DNA of 64,000 bases. Origin: JAGIBJ01 sp032119595 (GTDB lineage Bacteria > Actinomycetota > Thermoleophilia > Solirubrobacterales > Solirubrobacteraceae). Made by a program: the position numbers and the translations under genes. The notes below the pieces were generated by a model. It saw nothing but the letters and a program-made list of their open reading frames with translations, ran no database searches and was not told the origin of the DNA. Of this stretch, positions 54,808-63,718 are shown in pieces (the stretch's first letter is position 1; the number at the start of each line of letters is the position of its first letter). The stretch is from NCBI GenBank assembly GCA_032119595.1, contig JAUMBQ010000008.1, forward strand, positions 186,001 through 250,000, in the 5' to 3' direction.

Positions 54808-56661
54808 CTAGCGGTGGCGCTTGGGGGTACGGAGCGGCGACACGACCCACGGCGCCGCCAGGTGCCCGGGACCAGCCGCGAGATCGATGGTCGGACCGGC
54901 TGCGGGCTCCGGGTCCGGGGCAGGCGGACTCGGCGTCAGGCCCGCGCCAATGGGTTCGAGGCGCGACGATCCGAGGGAGCCCGGGAGCGGAATGGTCGCG
55001 GGAGCGATGCCGGCGAGTTCTTCAGCGATCTGATGGGCGTCGGCGCCGACGATCGTGCCGCGGCCGGCTCCGGCGCTCACGTAGGCGATCGGGACGCGAC
55101 GGTCGATCGCGACGGCCACGACCCCTCCGAGGAGGTCGGCTTCGTCGGCGTGGGTGGCGACCAGCAGCGTGGGGCCAAGCGGCTGCATGGCGCGCAGCAC
55201 GCGGCGGGCGATCGGCGCGGCGAGCACGACCGGAAGGCACAGCGCGACCTGGTCGAGTTCCAGCAGTCCGAGCGTCGCGCCGAGGCGCTCCACGGAGGCC
55301 TGGTCGCCTGGGCTCACGCCGGGGGTGTCGACGAGCACGAGCGCGTGGCGGCGCAGCGCCGTGATGCGGTCCAGCGCACGCGGCGCGTCTGGGGCAGCGT
55401 GAACCGCAATGCCGAAGGGCGCGAGGGCCGCGGCGAGGAGGCCGTCGGAGCCAGAGTCCTGGAGGGTGACGCAGGCGACGGGCACCTGGCCGGCGGCGCC
55501 GTACGCGGCCGCGAGCCTGGCGATGGCGCGGGTCTTTCCGGCGCCACTGGAGCCGACGAACGCGACGGCCTGGCCAGCGCGACCAGCGAGCGGAGCCGTC
55601 GGGATCCGGCGTGCCAACTCGGACGCAAGGAGCTCGCGAACTGGCCGGTCGGGCTGGAGTGAAACGCGGTGCAGGAGGGTGTCGTCGACGACCGGGCTCG
55701 CGATCTGGTCGGGGAGGCCACGCCGCAGAAGCGCGCCGTGGAGCGGCGCGAGTTGCGCGACCGGGTCGCGCCCGGGAAGCAGTGGCGAGCTGCCGGTCAG
55801 GCCGGCGCCTGCCAGGCGGTCCTCGAACGTGCTGGAGCCCTGGGCCACGGGTGCCGCGTCGGCGCCGCCGCGGCCAGCGTCGAAGACGCGGTCATCGCCG
55901 GCCGGATCTGGAACCGGGGCCTGCGGGCGTTCGGGCAGCACCGGTGCGCTGAGCGGTAGGTCAGGCGCCCGAGGCGCCGGTGCATCGTCGTGACGCTCGG
56001 CGCGCTGGCGAGCCTGGTCGGCCATCAGCGCAGCCTCCACGCCGGCCGACTCCTGGGGCGACGGCACGCCGACGGTGAAATGCGGGGGCGGCGTCGCCGG
56101 GTCGGGCGGGATGGCGGCGTACGGGTTCGCGCCCGGCGCGGGGCCCGTCTGAGGTGTGATCGGCTCGTGGCGCGGCGCCGGAGGAAGCGCCATCGGGGCG
56201 CCGGAGCCTCCAGCGAATCCGTGCTGCTCCGCGATCGCTGAGAACGGAACGGTCGGCTGTGGATCAGGCGCCGTGAGCGCGGCCTGGGCTTGGGCCAGCA
56301 GGTCGGGCGCCTCGGGGCCGACGGACGGACCGTCGGACACATCAATGTGGCTTCCGCGTGGCACTGGGCCCTGCGGCGCGACCGGATGCCCGGGAACGTC
56401 GATGACCGCCACGTCGACCTCGACCATGCGCTTGGCGAAGAACCCGGCGATGCCGCCGGTGACGCCTTCGCGTTGGCGCAGAATCATCGCGCTCTCGCCC
56501 AGCTCGGCGCGAATGCGCGGCGCAATCTCCGAGAGCGAGGTCCCGCGGTACGTGCGCACGGGGACGCCATCGACCAGCCGTTCGGGCACGGGCGCGCCCG
56601 CCGCCACGGCCTGCGCCAGTGGGATGGGTTCTGCCTGCTCAGACTGCTTCTTGCGCTTCAC
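54808..56661 (-). CDS. flhF: FlhF-like flagellar SRP-type GTPase, divergent
   Basis: A GTG at 56661 overlapping the flhA stop (GTGA) gives 617 residues. The N-terminal domain (VRTYRGTSLSEIAPRIRAELGESAMIL ... GFFAKRMVEVDV) matches FlhF. A Pro/Ala-rich linker of ~200 residues follows. The NG domain has the P-loop VGSSGAGKT and VLVDTPGVSP (G3). The G2 region, normally TxDTYRxGAxEQL, is reduced to TLQDSGSDGL, and G4 reads THADEAD where TKxDE is expected. So GTP binding is likely altered. FlhF positions flagella and recruits export components. The identification rests on order and N-terminal domain. Confidence 0.85.
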   Translation of the reverse strand: MKRKKQSEQAEPIPLAQAVAAGAPVPERLVDGVPVRTYRGTSLSEIAPRIRAELGESAMILRQREGVTGGIAGFFAKRMVEVDVAVIDVPGHPVAPQGPVPRGSHIDVSDGPSVGPEAPDLLAQAQAALTAPDPQPTVPFSAIAEQHGFAGGSGAPMALPPAPRHEPITPQTGPAPGANPYAAIPPDPATPPPHFTVGVPSPQESAGVEAALMADQARQRAERHDDAPAPRAPDLPLSAPVLPERPQAPVPDPAGDDRVFDAGRGGADAAPVAQGSSTFEDRLAGAGLTGSSPLLPGRDPVAQLAPLHGALLRRGLPDQIASPVVDDTLLHRVSLQPDRPVRELLASELARRIPTAPLAGRAGQAVAFVGSSGAGKTRAIARLAAAYGAAGQVPVACVTLQDSGSDGLLAAALAPFGIAVHAAPDAPRALDRITALRRHALVLVDTPGVSPGDQASVERLGATLGLLELDQVALCLPVVLAAPIARRVLRAMQPLGPTLLVATHADEADLLGGVVAVAIDRRVPIAYVSAGAGRGTIVGADAHQIAEELAGIAPATIPLPGSLGSSRLEPIGAGLTPSPPAPDPEPAAGPTIDLAAGPGHLAAPWVVSPLRTPKRHR

Positions 56662-58721
56662 GGATGAACGACTCCTACCGTCTCGACGGTAACGCCGGGA
56701 GCCACTTCCGTATAGGCACACACGGGAAGTTGCGGAACGGTCTGCTCGAGCAGTCTGCGCAGGTGCCTACGAATACGTGAGCTGCAGAGCAGCACAGGGC
56801 GCCGCCCACCGGGAATCGGCTGCTCGCTCTGGGCCAGCAACGCCTCCACCAGCGACTGGGCGCGACTGGGGTCCATCGCCAGGTATTCGCCGTCGGCGGT
56901 GGCCGTGATCGAGTCGGCGATCTCCTGCTCGATCGCGGGATCCAGGGCGATCGCACGCAGCCGGGAGTCCTCGTCGAGGTGCGGGCCGACGATCGCGCGA
57001 CCGAGCGTCTGGCGGGCGTACTCGGCCAGGAGGTTCGCGTCACGCGTGACGCGGGCGCGGTCGCCGATGGCCTCCACGATGGCGCCGAGGTCGCGGATCG
57101 ACACGCCCTCGCGCAGCAGCGCCTGGAGCACCCGCTGGATCTCGCCGACGGTGACGAGGTCCGGCACCACTTCATCGACGACGGCCGCGTTCGTCTCTTT
57201 GAGCCCGTCGAGGAGCTGCTTGGTGTCTTGGCGCGTGAGGAGGTCGGCGACGTGCCGGCGGATCGTCTCGGTGAGGTGGGTGACGATCACGGATTCGGTG
57301 TCGACGACGGTGTAGCCAAGCGCTTCGGCTTCGCTCTGGGACTCGTCGCCGATCCACACGGCCGGCAATCCGAACGCTGGCTCGGTCGTCGGAACCCCCT
57401 GGAGTTGGCCGACGGCATCGCCTGGGTCGAGCGCGAGCTGGTGGCCGGCGAGCACTTGGCCGCGGGCGACCTCCGCCCCGCGCACCCGAAGCGCGTATTC
57501 GTGCGAGCGCAGGCCGACTTCGTCATGGATGCGCACCGGCGGGATGACCGTGCCGAGCTCGGCCGCGATCTGGCGGCGCACGTTGCTGACGCGCGTCACG
57601 AGGGTCCCGCCGGCCTGGGTGTCGACGAGCGGCACGAGGCCGAACCCAACGACGAGTTCGAGGGGATCGATCGAGAGCGCGGCGCGCGCCTGGTCGGTGG
57701 AGGAGGGCTGCGGCGCCATCGGCACGATCGCCGCCTCGGTCGCTGCGCTCTTGGCCTCGTCCGCATGATTCTTGGAGAGGGTCCGGCCGACGAAGAAGAG
57801 GAAGCCACCGACCAGGAGGAACGGAACCTTCGGGAGCGCCGGGACGAGCGCGAAGCAGGCCACGACGGCACCGGACACCTGAATCGCCTTGCTTTGCGCA
57901 CCGAACTGGGCGGCGATGTCGGAGCCGAGGTCGTCGCCAGCGTCGGCAGATCGCGTGACCATGATGCCGGCGGCCACCGAGATCAGGAGGGCCGGGATCT
58001 GGGCGGCGAGGCCGTCGCCGACGGTGAGGAGCGAGAAGGTCTGCGCGGCTTCGCCGAAGGGCATGCCCTGCTGGGCGACGCCGACGATGATGCCGCCGAT
58101 GAGGTTGATGAGCGTGATCACGATGGCGGCGATCGCGTCGCCCTTCACGAACTTGGAGGCGCCGTCCATCGAGCCATAGAAGTCGGCCTCACGGGCGACG
58201 TCCTGGCGGCGAATCCGCGCTTCGTCTTCGGTGATCTGGCCGTTGTTGAGGTCGGCGTCGATCGCCATCTGCTTGCCCGGCATGGCGTCGAGGGTGAAGC
58301 GCGCGGCGACCTCCGCGACGCGCCCGGCGCCGTTGGTCACGACGACGAACTGGATCACGACGAGGACCAGGAAGATGATCAGGCCGACGACGACATTGCC
58401 GCCGACCACGAAGTTCCCGAATGCTTCAACGACATGTCCGGCGTCGCCATGGAGCAGGATCAGCCGGGTGACCGAGACGTTGATCGCCAGCCGCAGCAGG
58501 GTCGTCATCAGCAGGAGGCTCGGGAACACCGAGAAGTCCAGCGCGCGCGGCACGTAGAGCGTGGTGATCACGATGGCGAGGGCCATCGAGATGTTGAGCG
58601 CGATGAGGATGTCGAGCAGCGCCGGCGGGAGCGGCACGATCATCATCACGATCACGATCACGACGAACGACGCGGCGATGAGGTCGGTGTAGCCCGACAG
58701 TCGTTTCAGGAGATCGTTCAT
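56658..58721 (-). CDS. flhA: Flagellar export gate protein FlhA
   Basis: 687 residues. The N-terminal half has about eight membrane helices. The FHIPEP signature appears as AARFTLDAMPGKQMAIDADL followed by ARIRRQDVAREADFYGSMDG, and GDAIAAIVITLINLIGG. The C-terminal soluble domain, after residue ~350, docks chaperone-substrate complexes. It overlaps flhB by 4 bp upstream and flhF downstream. Confidence 0.97.
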   Translation of the reverse strand: MNDLLKRLSGYTDLIAASFVVIVIVMMIVPLPPALLDILIALNISMALAIVITTLYVPRALDFSVFPSLLLMTTLLRLAINVSVTRLILLHGDAGHVVEAFGNFVVGGNVVVGLIIFLVLVVIQFVVVTNGAGRVAEVAARFTLDAMPGKQMAIDADLNNGQITEDEARIRRQDVAREADFYGSMDGASKFVKGDAIAAIVITLINLIGGIIVGVAQQGMPFGEAAQTFSLLTVGDGLAAQIPALLISVAAGIMVTRSADAGDDLGSDIAAQFGAQSKAIQVSGAVVACFALVPALPKVPFLLVGGFLFFVGRTLSKNHADEAKSAATEAAIVPMAPQPSSTDQARAALSIDPLELVVGFGLVPLVDTQAGGTLVTRVSNVRRQIAAELGTVIPPVRIHDEVGLRSHEYALRVRGAEVARGQVLAGHQLALDPGDAVGQLQGVPTTEPAFGLPAVWIGDESQSEAEALGYTVVDTESVIVTHLTETIRRHVADLLTRQDTKQLLDGLKETNAAVVDEVVPDLVTVGEIQRVLQALLREGVSIRDLGAIVEAIGDRARVTRDANLLAEYARQTLGRAIVGPHLDEDSRLRAIALDPAIEQEIADSITATADGEYLAMDPSRAQSLVEALLAQSEQPIPGGRRPVLLCSSRIRRHLRRLLEQTVPQLPVCAYTEVAPGVTVETVGVVHP

Positions 58722-59779
58722 GCGGTGGCCCGTCGATTCGCGGTGCGGTAGACGAACGCCAAGACGGCCGCGACCGCCTCGTACATCTCTTCAGGAATGT
58801 GCTCCCCAACCTCGACCGAGGCGTGCAGAGCGCGCGCCAGCGGGGGATCGGGGATGACGGGGATGCCGTACTCGGCGGCGGCCTCGCGGATCTTGGCCGC
58901 GACGAGGTCCATGCCCTTGGCAATGACCTCTGGGGCAGCAAGCTCGGGGTTGTAGCGCAGCGCGACGGCGTAGTGCGTCGGGTTCGTGACCACCACGTCG
59001 GCGTCGGGGATCGCCGCCATCATGCGCGCGCGGGACGCCATCATCTGGCGGCGCTTCATCATCTGGCGCACCTCAGGAGGCAGCTCGGAGCTCTTGAACT
59101 CCTCCTTGATCTCGTGCATGTCCATCTTCATGGACTTGTCGAGCTTGTGCTTCTGCCAGACGTAGTCGCCGACGCCGATCACGAAGTACGCCACGGCGGC
59201 CGCGCGGGCGATCTTCATGATCCCGTCGAGCATCCGGTTGCCGAGCGCGGCGGGCTCCAGACCGACCAGCACCGCGACATCGGCGACCTGCGGCTTGAGC
59301 ACGATCCAGACGACGATGGCCACGGCAGACGTCTTGAGGACGTTCTTCACGAGTTCCACCAGCGCGTTCGGCCCGAACGTCTGCTTGGCGTTGCTCATCG
59401 GGTTCATCTTCTTGAAGTCCGGCTTGATCGCTTTGGGCGTGATCTTGAGCCCGACCTGGGCCGCCATGATCAGGGCCGCGGCAATCGCGCAGGTAACGGC
59501 GATCGGCACCACGGCGCCGAACGTCACCGTGACGGCCTGCATGATGAATTCGCCGAGGCCGGCACCGTCGATCCGGTCTGGCGTCGCGGCCGTCTTCAAG
59601 GCGGTCGAGAGGAAGTTCTTCATCGCCTCGATCATCTTTGGACCGAACGCGCCGATCGCCAGCAGGCCAGCCAAGAGCACCGCGGAGCCGCCGAGGTCCA
59701 TCGACTTCGCGACTTGACCCTTGTTGCGGGTCTCCTCCTGGCGTTTGGGTGTCGCCTTTTCGGTTTTGTCGTTGGCCAT
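58718..59779 (-). CDS. flhB: Flagellar export switch protein FlhB
   Basis: 353 residues. Four membrane helices, then the cytoplasmic domain with the self-cleaving NPTH at 266-269 (VVTNPTHYAVALRYNPE). The N-terminus begins with the typical EKATPKRQEETRNKGQVAKS. Cleavage switches export from rod/hook to filament subunits. It lies 2 bp after fliR and overlaps flhA. Confidence 0.97.
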   Translation of the reverse strand: MANDKTEKATPKRQEETRNKGQVAKSMDLGGSAVLLAGLLAIGAFGPKMIEAMKNFLSTALKTAATPDRIDGAGLGEFIMQAVTVTFGAVVPIAVTCAIAAALIMAAQVGLKITPKAIKPDFKKMNPMSNAKQTFGPNALVELVKNVLKTSAVAIVVWIVLKPQVADVAVLVGLEPAALGNRMLDGIMKIARAAAVAYFVIGVGDYVWQKHKLDKSMKMDMHEIKEEFKSSELPPEVRQMMKRRQMMASRARMMAAIPDADVVVTNPTHYAVALRYNPELAAPEVIAKGMDLVAAKIREAAAEYGIPVIPDPPLARALHASVEVGEHIPEEMYEAVAAVLAFVYRTANRRATA

Positions 59780-59781
59780 CG

Positions 59782-60573
59782 CTACGCGATCCGCAGACTC
59801 TGGAGGGCCGCGCCGACGCTGCGCTCCAGCTCACGCTGGACCCACGTGCCGACGAGCGGCAAGGAGATCCCGATGAGGAGCATCCCGACGAGCACCTTGA
59901 TGGGCAGGCCGACGGCGAACACGTTGAGCTGCGGCACGACGCGCGTCAGCACGCCGAAGCCGACGTCCGCGAGAACGAGTGCAAGCAGTACGGGCGCGGC
60001 GATCTGCAGGGCTGAGCCGAAGATCGATGCGAACGTGCGGTCGGCGCCCGCGACGAGCCGCATGATGTCTGGCGCTTCGCCGATCGGCACGAGTTCGTAG
60101 GACCGCGCGATCCCGCGGATCACCCACTCGTCGCCGCCGATCGTGAGGAAGATCACCACGCCGATCAGGCCGTACATGCGCGCGAGGACGGCGTTCTGGT
60201 TGCCGGACACCGGGTCGACCTGGGCGCCGAACGAGAAGCCAACGCCGAAGTCGAGCAGGGTGCCGGCGACCTCGAGCGCGGCCGTCACGGCGACCAGTGC
60301 GAACGCGATCGAGAAGCCCACGAGCAGCTCGACCCCGAGCATCCCCATGAGCGCCAGGGTGCCGCCCTCGAGCGGGTCTGCCGGAACCGCCGACGGCGTG
60401 AGACCAATCGCGAGGGCGACCGCGATCACGACCTTGGCCTGGGTCGGGATCTGCCGTGAGCTGAAAGCCGGCGCGATGATGAAGAGCGGCGCGACCCGCG
60501 TGAGGGCCAGCACGAACACGAGGATGTTGTCGACCCCGAGCAGCGACAGGATCTGCGTGGTGGGCTGATCCAT
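59782..60573 (-). CDS. fliR: Flagellar export gate protein FliR
   Basis: 263 residues with about six hydrophobic segments. RVAPLFIIAPAFSSRQIPTQAKVVIA near the N-terminus and the later GVGFSFGAQVDPVSGNQNAVLARMYGLIG are the family signature. It is part of the FliP5-FliQ4-FliR1 gate. Directly adjacent to fliQ. Confidence 0.95.
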   Translation of the reverse strand: MDQPTTQILSLLGVDNILVFVLALTRVAPLFIIAPAFSSRQIPTQAKVVIAVALAIGLTPSAVPADPLEGGTLALMGMLGVELLVGFSIAFALVAVTAALEVAGTLLDFGVGFSFGAQVDPVSGNQNAVLARMYGLIGVVIFLTIGGDEWVIRGIARSYELVPIGEAPDIMRLVAGADRTFASIFGSALQIAAPVLLALVLADVGFGVLTRVVPQLNVFAVGLPIKVLVGMLLIGISLPLVGTWVQRELERSVGAALQSLRIA

Positions 60574-60846
60574 CTAGCGGTTCACCACTTCTGGGATCGA
60601 CGTCCAGAGGTCGCGGGTGTACTGGGTGAGGATGTCGACCATCCACGGCCCGCCGACGACGAGCACCGCCGCAAGCGCAAGCAGTTTGGGGACGAACGAG
60701 AGCGTCTGCTCCTGGATCTGCGTGACGGCCTGCACGATCGAGATCAGCACGCCGACCACGAGCCCGACGACGAGCAGGGGCAGCGCCAGCGTGAGCGTGA
60801 TCGTGAGCGCGCGCTCACCGATGCTGATGGCCTGGTCGGGACCCAT
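60574..60846 (-). CDS. fliQ: Flagellar export gate protein FliQ
   Basis: 90 residues, two membrane helices, normal length. SIVQAVTQIQEQTLSFVPKLLA is diagnostic. The ATG lies inside the fliP reading frame (TTATGG), so the two genes overlap by 103 bases because fliP reads past its expected end. Confidence 0.95.
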   Translation of the reverse strand: MGPDQAISIGERALTITLTLALPLLVVGLVVGVLISIVQAVTQIQEQTLSFVPKLLALAAVLVVGGPWMVDILTQYTRDLWTSIPEVVNR

Positions 60847-61511
60847 AAGTTGAAGCTCTCCACCAGCGACTGGGTGATGAGCGACCAGCCGTCGACGAGC
60901 ACGAACAAGAGGATCTTGAACGGCAGGGAGATGAAGACCGGGGGCAGCATCACCATGCCCAGCGACATCAGCGTCGAGGCGACGACGAGGTCGATCACCA
61001 GGAACGGCAGGAAGATCAGGAAGCCGATCTGGAAGGCCGTCTTGAGCTCGCTGAGGATGAACGACGGGATGAGGACGCGGGTCGGGATGTCCGCGCGGGT
61101 CTTGGGCTGATCGAGCTTCGCCATCTTCACGAAGAGCGCGAGGTCGCGGTCGCGGGTCTGGCGGAACATGAACTCGCGCATCGGCGCCTCGCCGCGCGTG
61201 AAGGCCGTCTCGACCGAGATCTTGTTCTCAAGCAGTGGCTGGACGGCGTCGTCCTTGACCTGCGTGAGGGTCGGTCCCATGACGAAGATCGTGAGGAACA
61301 GCGCGATGCCGACGAGCACCTGGTTCGGCGGCGCCGTCGGCGTGCCGAGGCCGGTGCGGATGAAACCCAGGACGATCAGGATCCGGGTGAACCCGGTGAC
61401 CGTGAAGAGCAGCGCCGGAACGATCGAGAGCGCGCCGATGAGCAGCAGGAGCTGGACGGCCTGGCCGCCATCTTGGATCGACGTCTGCGCGAGAGTCGGC
61501 GCGAAGACCAT
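60744..61511 (-). CDS. fliP: Flagellar export gate protein FliP, with out-of-family C-terminal extension
   Basis: Family sequence occupies residues 1-222 (for example TGFTRILIVLGFIRTGLGT, TRVLIPSFILSELKTAFQIGF, MLPPVFISLPFKILLFVLVDGW, ending ESFNL), matching the usual length. The frame then continues 33 residues of Ser/Arg-rich sequence read out of phase through fliQ. The codon at the junction is TTA (60848-60846). A TGA there would stop FliP and overlap the fliQ ATG (TGATG), so a single-base stop loss is the simplest explanation. The N-terminus overlaps fliO (ATGA). Confidence 0.93.
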   Translation of the reverse strand: MVFAPTLAQTSIQDGGQAVQLLLLIGALSIVPALLFTVTGFTRILIVLGFIRTGLGTPTAPPNQVLVGIALFLTIFVMGPTLTQVKDDAVQPLLENKISVETAFTRGEAPMREFMFRQTRDRDLALFVKMAKLDQPKTRADIPTRVLIPSFILSELKTAFQIGFLIFLPFLVIDLVVASTLMSLGMVMLPPVFISLPFKILLFVLVDGWSLITQSLVESFNLWVPTRPSASVSARSRSRSRWRCPCSSSGSWSAC

Positions 61512-62071
61512 CAGCGGCGCACCGTGAGGTCACGGACGCGCTCGATGAGCTGCGGCCCGAAGCCGGAGATCTCGCGGTCCTTGCCCATCGGCACGAGCGG
61601 GCCAAGATCGTCGTCGTCGCCGACCGGGAAGCCGGCGGCGCTGGCCTCCGCCTCCGTGTAGGTGCGCAGGAGCGACACGCCGTCGTCGGTCACGCCGAGG
61701 AGCAGGAACTCTTGGCCGGCGCGCACGAGCTGCACGCTGCGGGTGCCGCCGAGCGACAGCGTCGCCGTGGAGGCCAGTCCGTGGCCAACGTTCTGCGGCT
61801 CCTTGGAGGCTTTGGACTGCTTGAGGATCCAGGTGACGCCGTAGATCACGGCGATCACGATGGCGAGCCCGACGATCGTGCGAACGAGGCCGCCGGTGCC
61901 CCCTTCGTCGGCGACGGCGGTGGTGTCGGCCCCCTCCCCCGCGGCGCGCGTGGCGGCGCCGAGCGGCGTGGATTCGGTGGCTTTGTCGGGCGTCGACGCG
62001 GCCTGCGCGAACGCGGAGCCGCTGAGGACCAGGAGCAGGGCGACGGCGACGGTGAACGCCAGGGCGATCAT
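61511..62071 (-). CDS. fliO: Flagellar biosynthesis protein FliO
   Basis: 186 residues from the ATG at 62071, starting with a signal-like helix (MIALAFTVAVALLLVLSG ... FAQA). A second membrane helix (LVRTIVGLAIVIAVIYGVTWIL) is followed by the FliO-type beta domain with LGGTRSVQLVRAGQEFLLLGVTDDGVSLL. A longer reading to 62272 adds Cys/Pro-rich sequence without family character. The start is uncertain. It is the first recognisable gene of the export operon, and the expected fliM/fliN are not seen upstream. Confidence 0.85.
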   Translation of the reverse strand: MIALAFTVAVALLLVLSGSAFAQAASTPDKATESTPLGAATRAAGEGADTTAVADEGGTGGLVRTIVGLAIVIAVIYGVTWILKQSKASKEPQNVGHGLASTATLSLGGTRSVQLVRAGQEFLLLGVTDDGVSLLRTYTEAEASAAGFPVGDDDDLGPLVPMGKDREISGFGPQLIERVRDLTVRR

Positions 62072-62758
62072 GAGCGCGACGCGGGTCGGAAGCGTCGACT
62101 CGCCGGCGGGCAGCGGCGGGCGCTGCGAGAGGCGTGAGGAGAAGGCGAGATGCAAAGCGGGCCAGGGCGTCGGCGACGGGCGGCAGCCTCCCTGGCCACA
62201 CGACGATTGGCAACCTCCCTGGCCACCTCTCAAGGGATCGGCATTTCGTCCGTTCCCTTGAGCCACATTCACTCATCCCACCTGTTTGCTGGGCTCCTGC
62301 AAGCGACCATGCGCCATACACCGCCTGAGCAGGTGGTCAAACCGGTTTTCAGGCCTTGGGGAGGCGCCCGAGCCCGGCGCGAGCGGACTCGGGGCGGGGA
62401 GTGCCGGCGAAGCCCGTGGAACCCAGAGGGGCTCGGTCGAACAGGAAGGCACGAGTTGCGAGACGATCGATCGCTGCGACTCATGCCGCCGCCGATAGGC
62501 ATCGCGCGATCCAGGACGACCATCAGGCCCGACGGACGACCCAGACAGCCCGCGATGGTCGATGCCCTGCCCCACGGGCAGCGCATCCGCAAACTGAATG
62601 CTCGCGACTGAGGATTACGTCAGCCACAGACGGGGGTTTCCGCGGGTGTGACGCTGTGACGGCCGGTGCCGCAGTGGCGGCCAGCGGCGGCCAGCGGCGG
62701 ACGGAAACGTTTCGGATTGTTGGCGTTGCGTGAGAAGATTTCGGGCGTGAAGTCGCGC
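62072..62758. other. Gene-free stretch between fliO and the insertion sequence
   Basis: Nothing here reads as a known flagellar gene on either strand. It holds two direct copies of an 18-base unit (GGCAGCCTCCCTGGCCAC at 62182-62199, and the same with A for G at 62209-62226) and a 10-bp unit repeated 2.5 times at 62676-62700 (ggcggccagc). The promoter for fliO should lie here. Remains of a decayed gene cannot be excluded. Confidence 0.5.
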
Positions 62759-62788
62759 TGAGCCGGACCGGGTTTCGCGGAGGGTCTT

Positions 62789-63718
62789 TTAGTTGGTTTG
62801 GTAGGTCTTGAGTGTTGCCGGTTCGGGCCGTTCGGGGAGCCCGGAGGGCGAGTCGATCGGCCCGAACCGGGCTTCGAACTCGGTTGGGGGCTGGTCGCCG
62901 AGGCTGCTGTGCAGGCGACGGGTGTTGAACCAGCCGGTCCGTTCGACGATCGCGAGCTCGAGTTGGCCGCGGGTGCGCCACACGCGGTCGGCGATCAGTT
63001 CGGTCTTGAACGTGTCCACGAAGCTCTCGGCCATCGCGTTGTCGAAGGCGTCCCCGGTGCTGCCGAGCGATGCGGTGATTCCGTGGTCGGTGAGGGCCTA
63101 TGTGAAGTCACCTGAGGTGTATTGGCTGCCGCGGTCGGAGTGGTGGATCGTCACCGTCTCCGGGTCGATCTGGCGGCCGCTGGCCGCCATGTCCAGGGCG
63201 TCCTGAACCAGGCTCGTGCGCATGTGCGAGGCCAGTTGCCAGCCGACGATCCGGCGGCTGAACACGTCGATTACGAACGAGAAGAACACCATTCCTTCCC
63301 AGCACCGCACGTACGTGAAGTCCGCCACCCACACCTCATTCGGCCGGCCGGCGGTGAAGTTGCGTTCCAGCAGGTCCGGCGTATCGGCCCGCTCAGAACC
63401 CGGAATCGTGGTGCGCCACGGGCGCCCGCGACGCTTGGCACCCACGAGCCCCGCCTCGCGCATCAGGCGCTGAACCTGGCAAGGCGGCGCCACCTGGCCC
63501 TCGCGCAGCAGCGCCTTCCAGAGCCGGCGATAGCCGTACGCGAAGTAATTCTCCTTGTGCGTCTCGCGGATCACCTCCAGCAGCTCTGCGTCCCTCAGAG
63601 CGCGGGCCGAAGGCCCGCGCGGCCTGCGGTCGTAATACGCCGCCGCAGACGCCCCGATGGTCTCTGCCACGAGCCCGACCGCGTGGCGATCACGCTGCTC
63701 ATCGATAAACGCGCTCAC
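62789..63718 (-). pseudogene. IS3-family transposase orfB, interrupted by an in-frame amber codon
   Basis: From a GTG at 63718 (overlapping the orfA stop) the frame runs 309 codons, with TAG at codon 207 (63098-63100). Before it are the HTH_21-type domain and the rve fold with D133 (VWVADFTYV) and D195 (IHHSDRGSQYT). After it, E231 (NAMAESFVD) completes a DD(35)E triad, and the C-terminus (WFNTRRLHSSLGDQPP) is intact. Homologues carry a sense codon at this point (SGDFTxALTDHG). The first product would lack the catalytic Glu, so the gene is inactive unless the stop is read through. Confidence 0.88.

Noticed and set aside
62150..62611. Open frames before fliO that might be fliN or a novel gene
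   Set aside because: No flagellar motif in any frame. The composition is Arg/Ser-rich, and the overlapping frames on both strands are equally poor.
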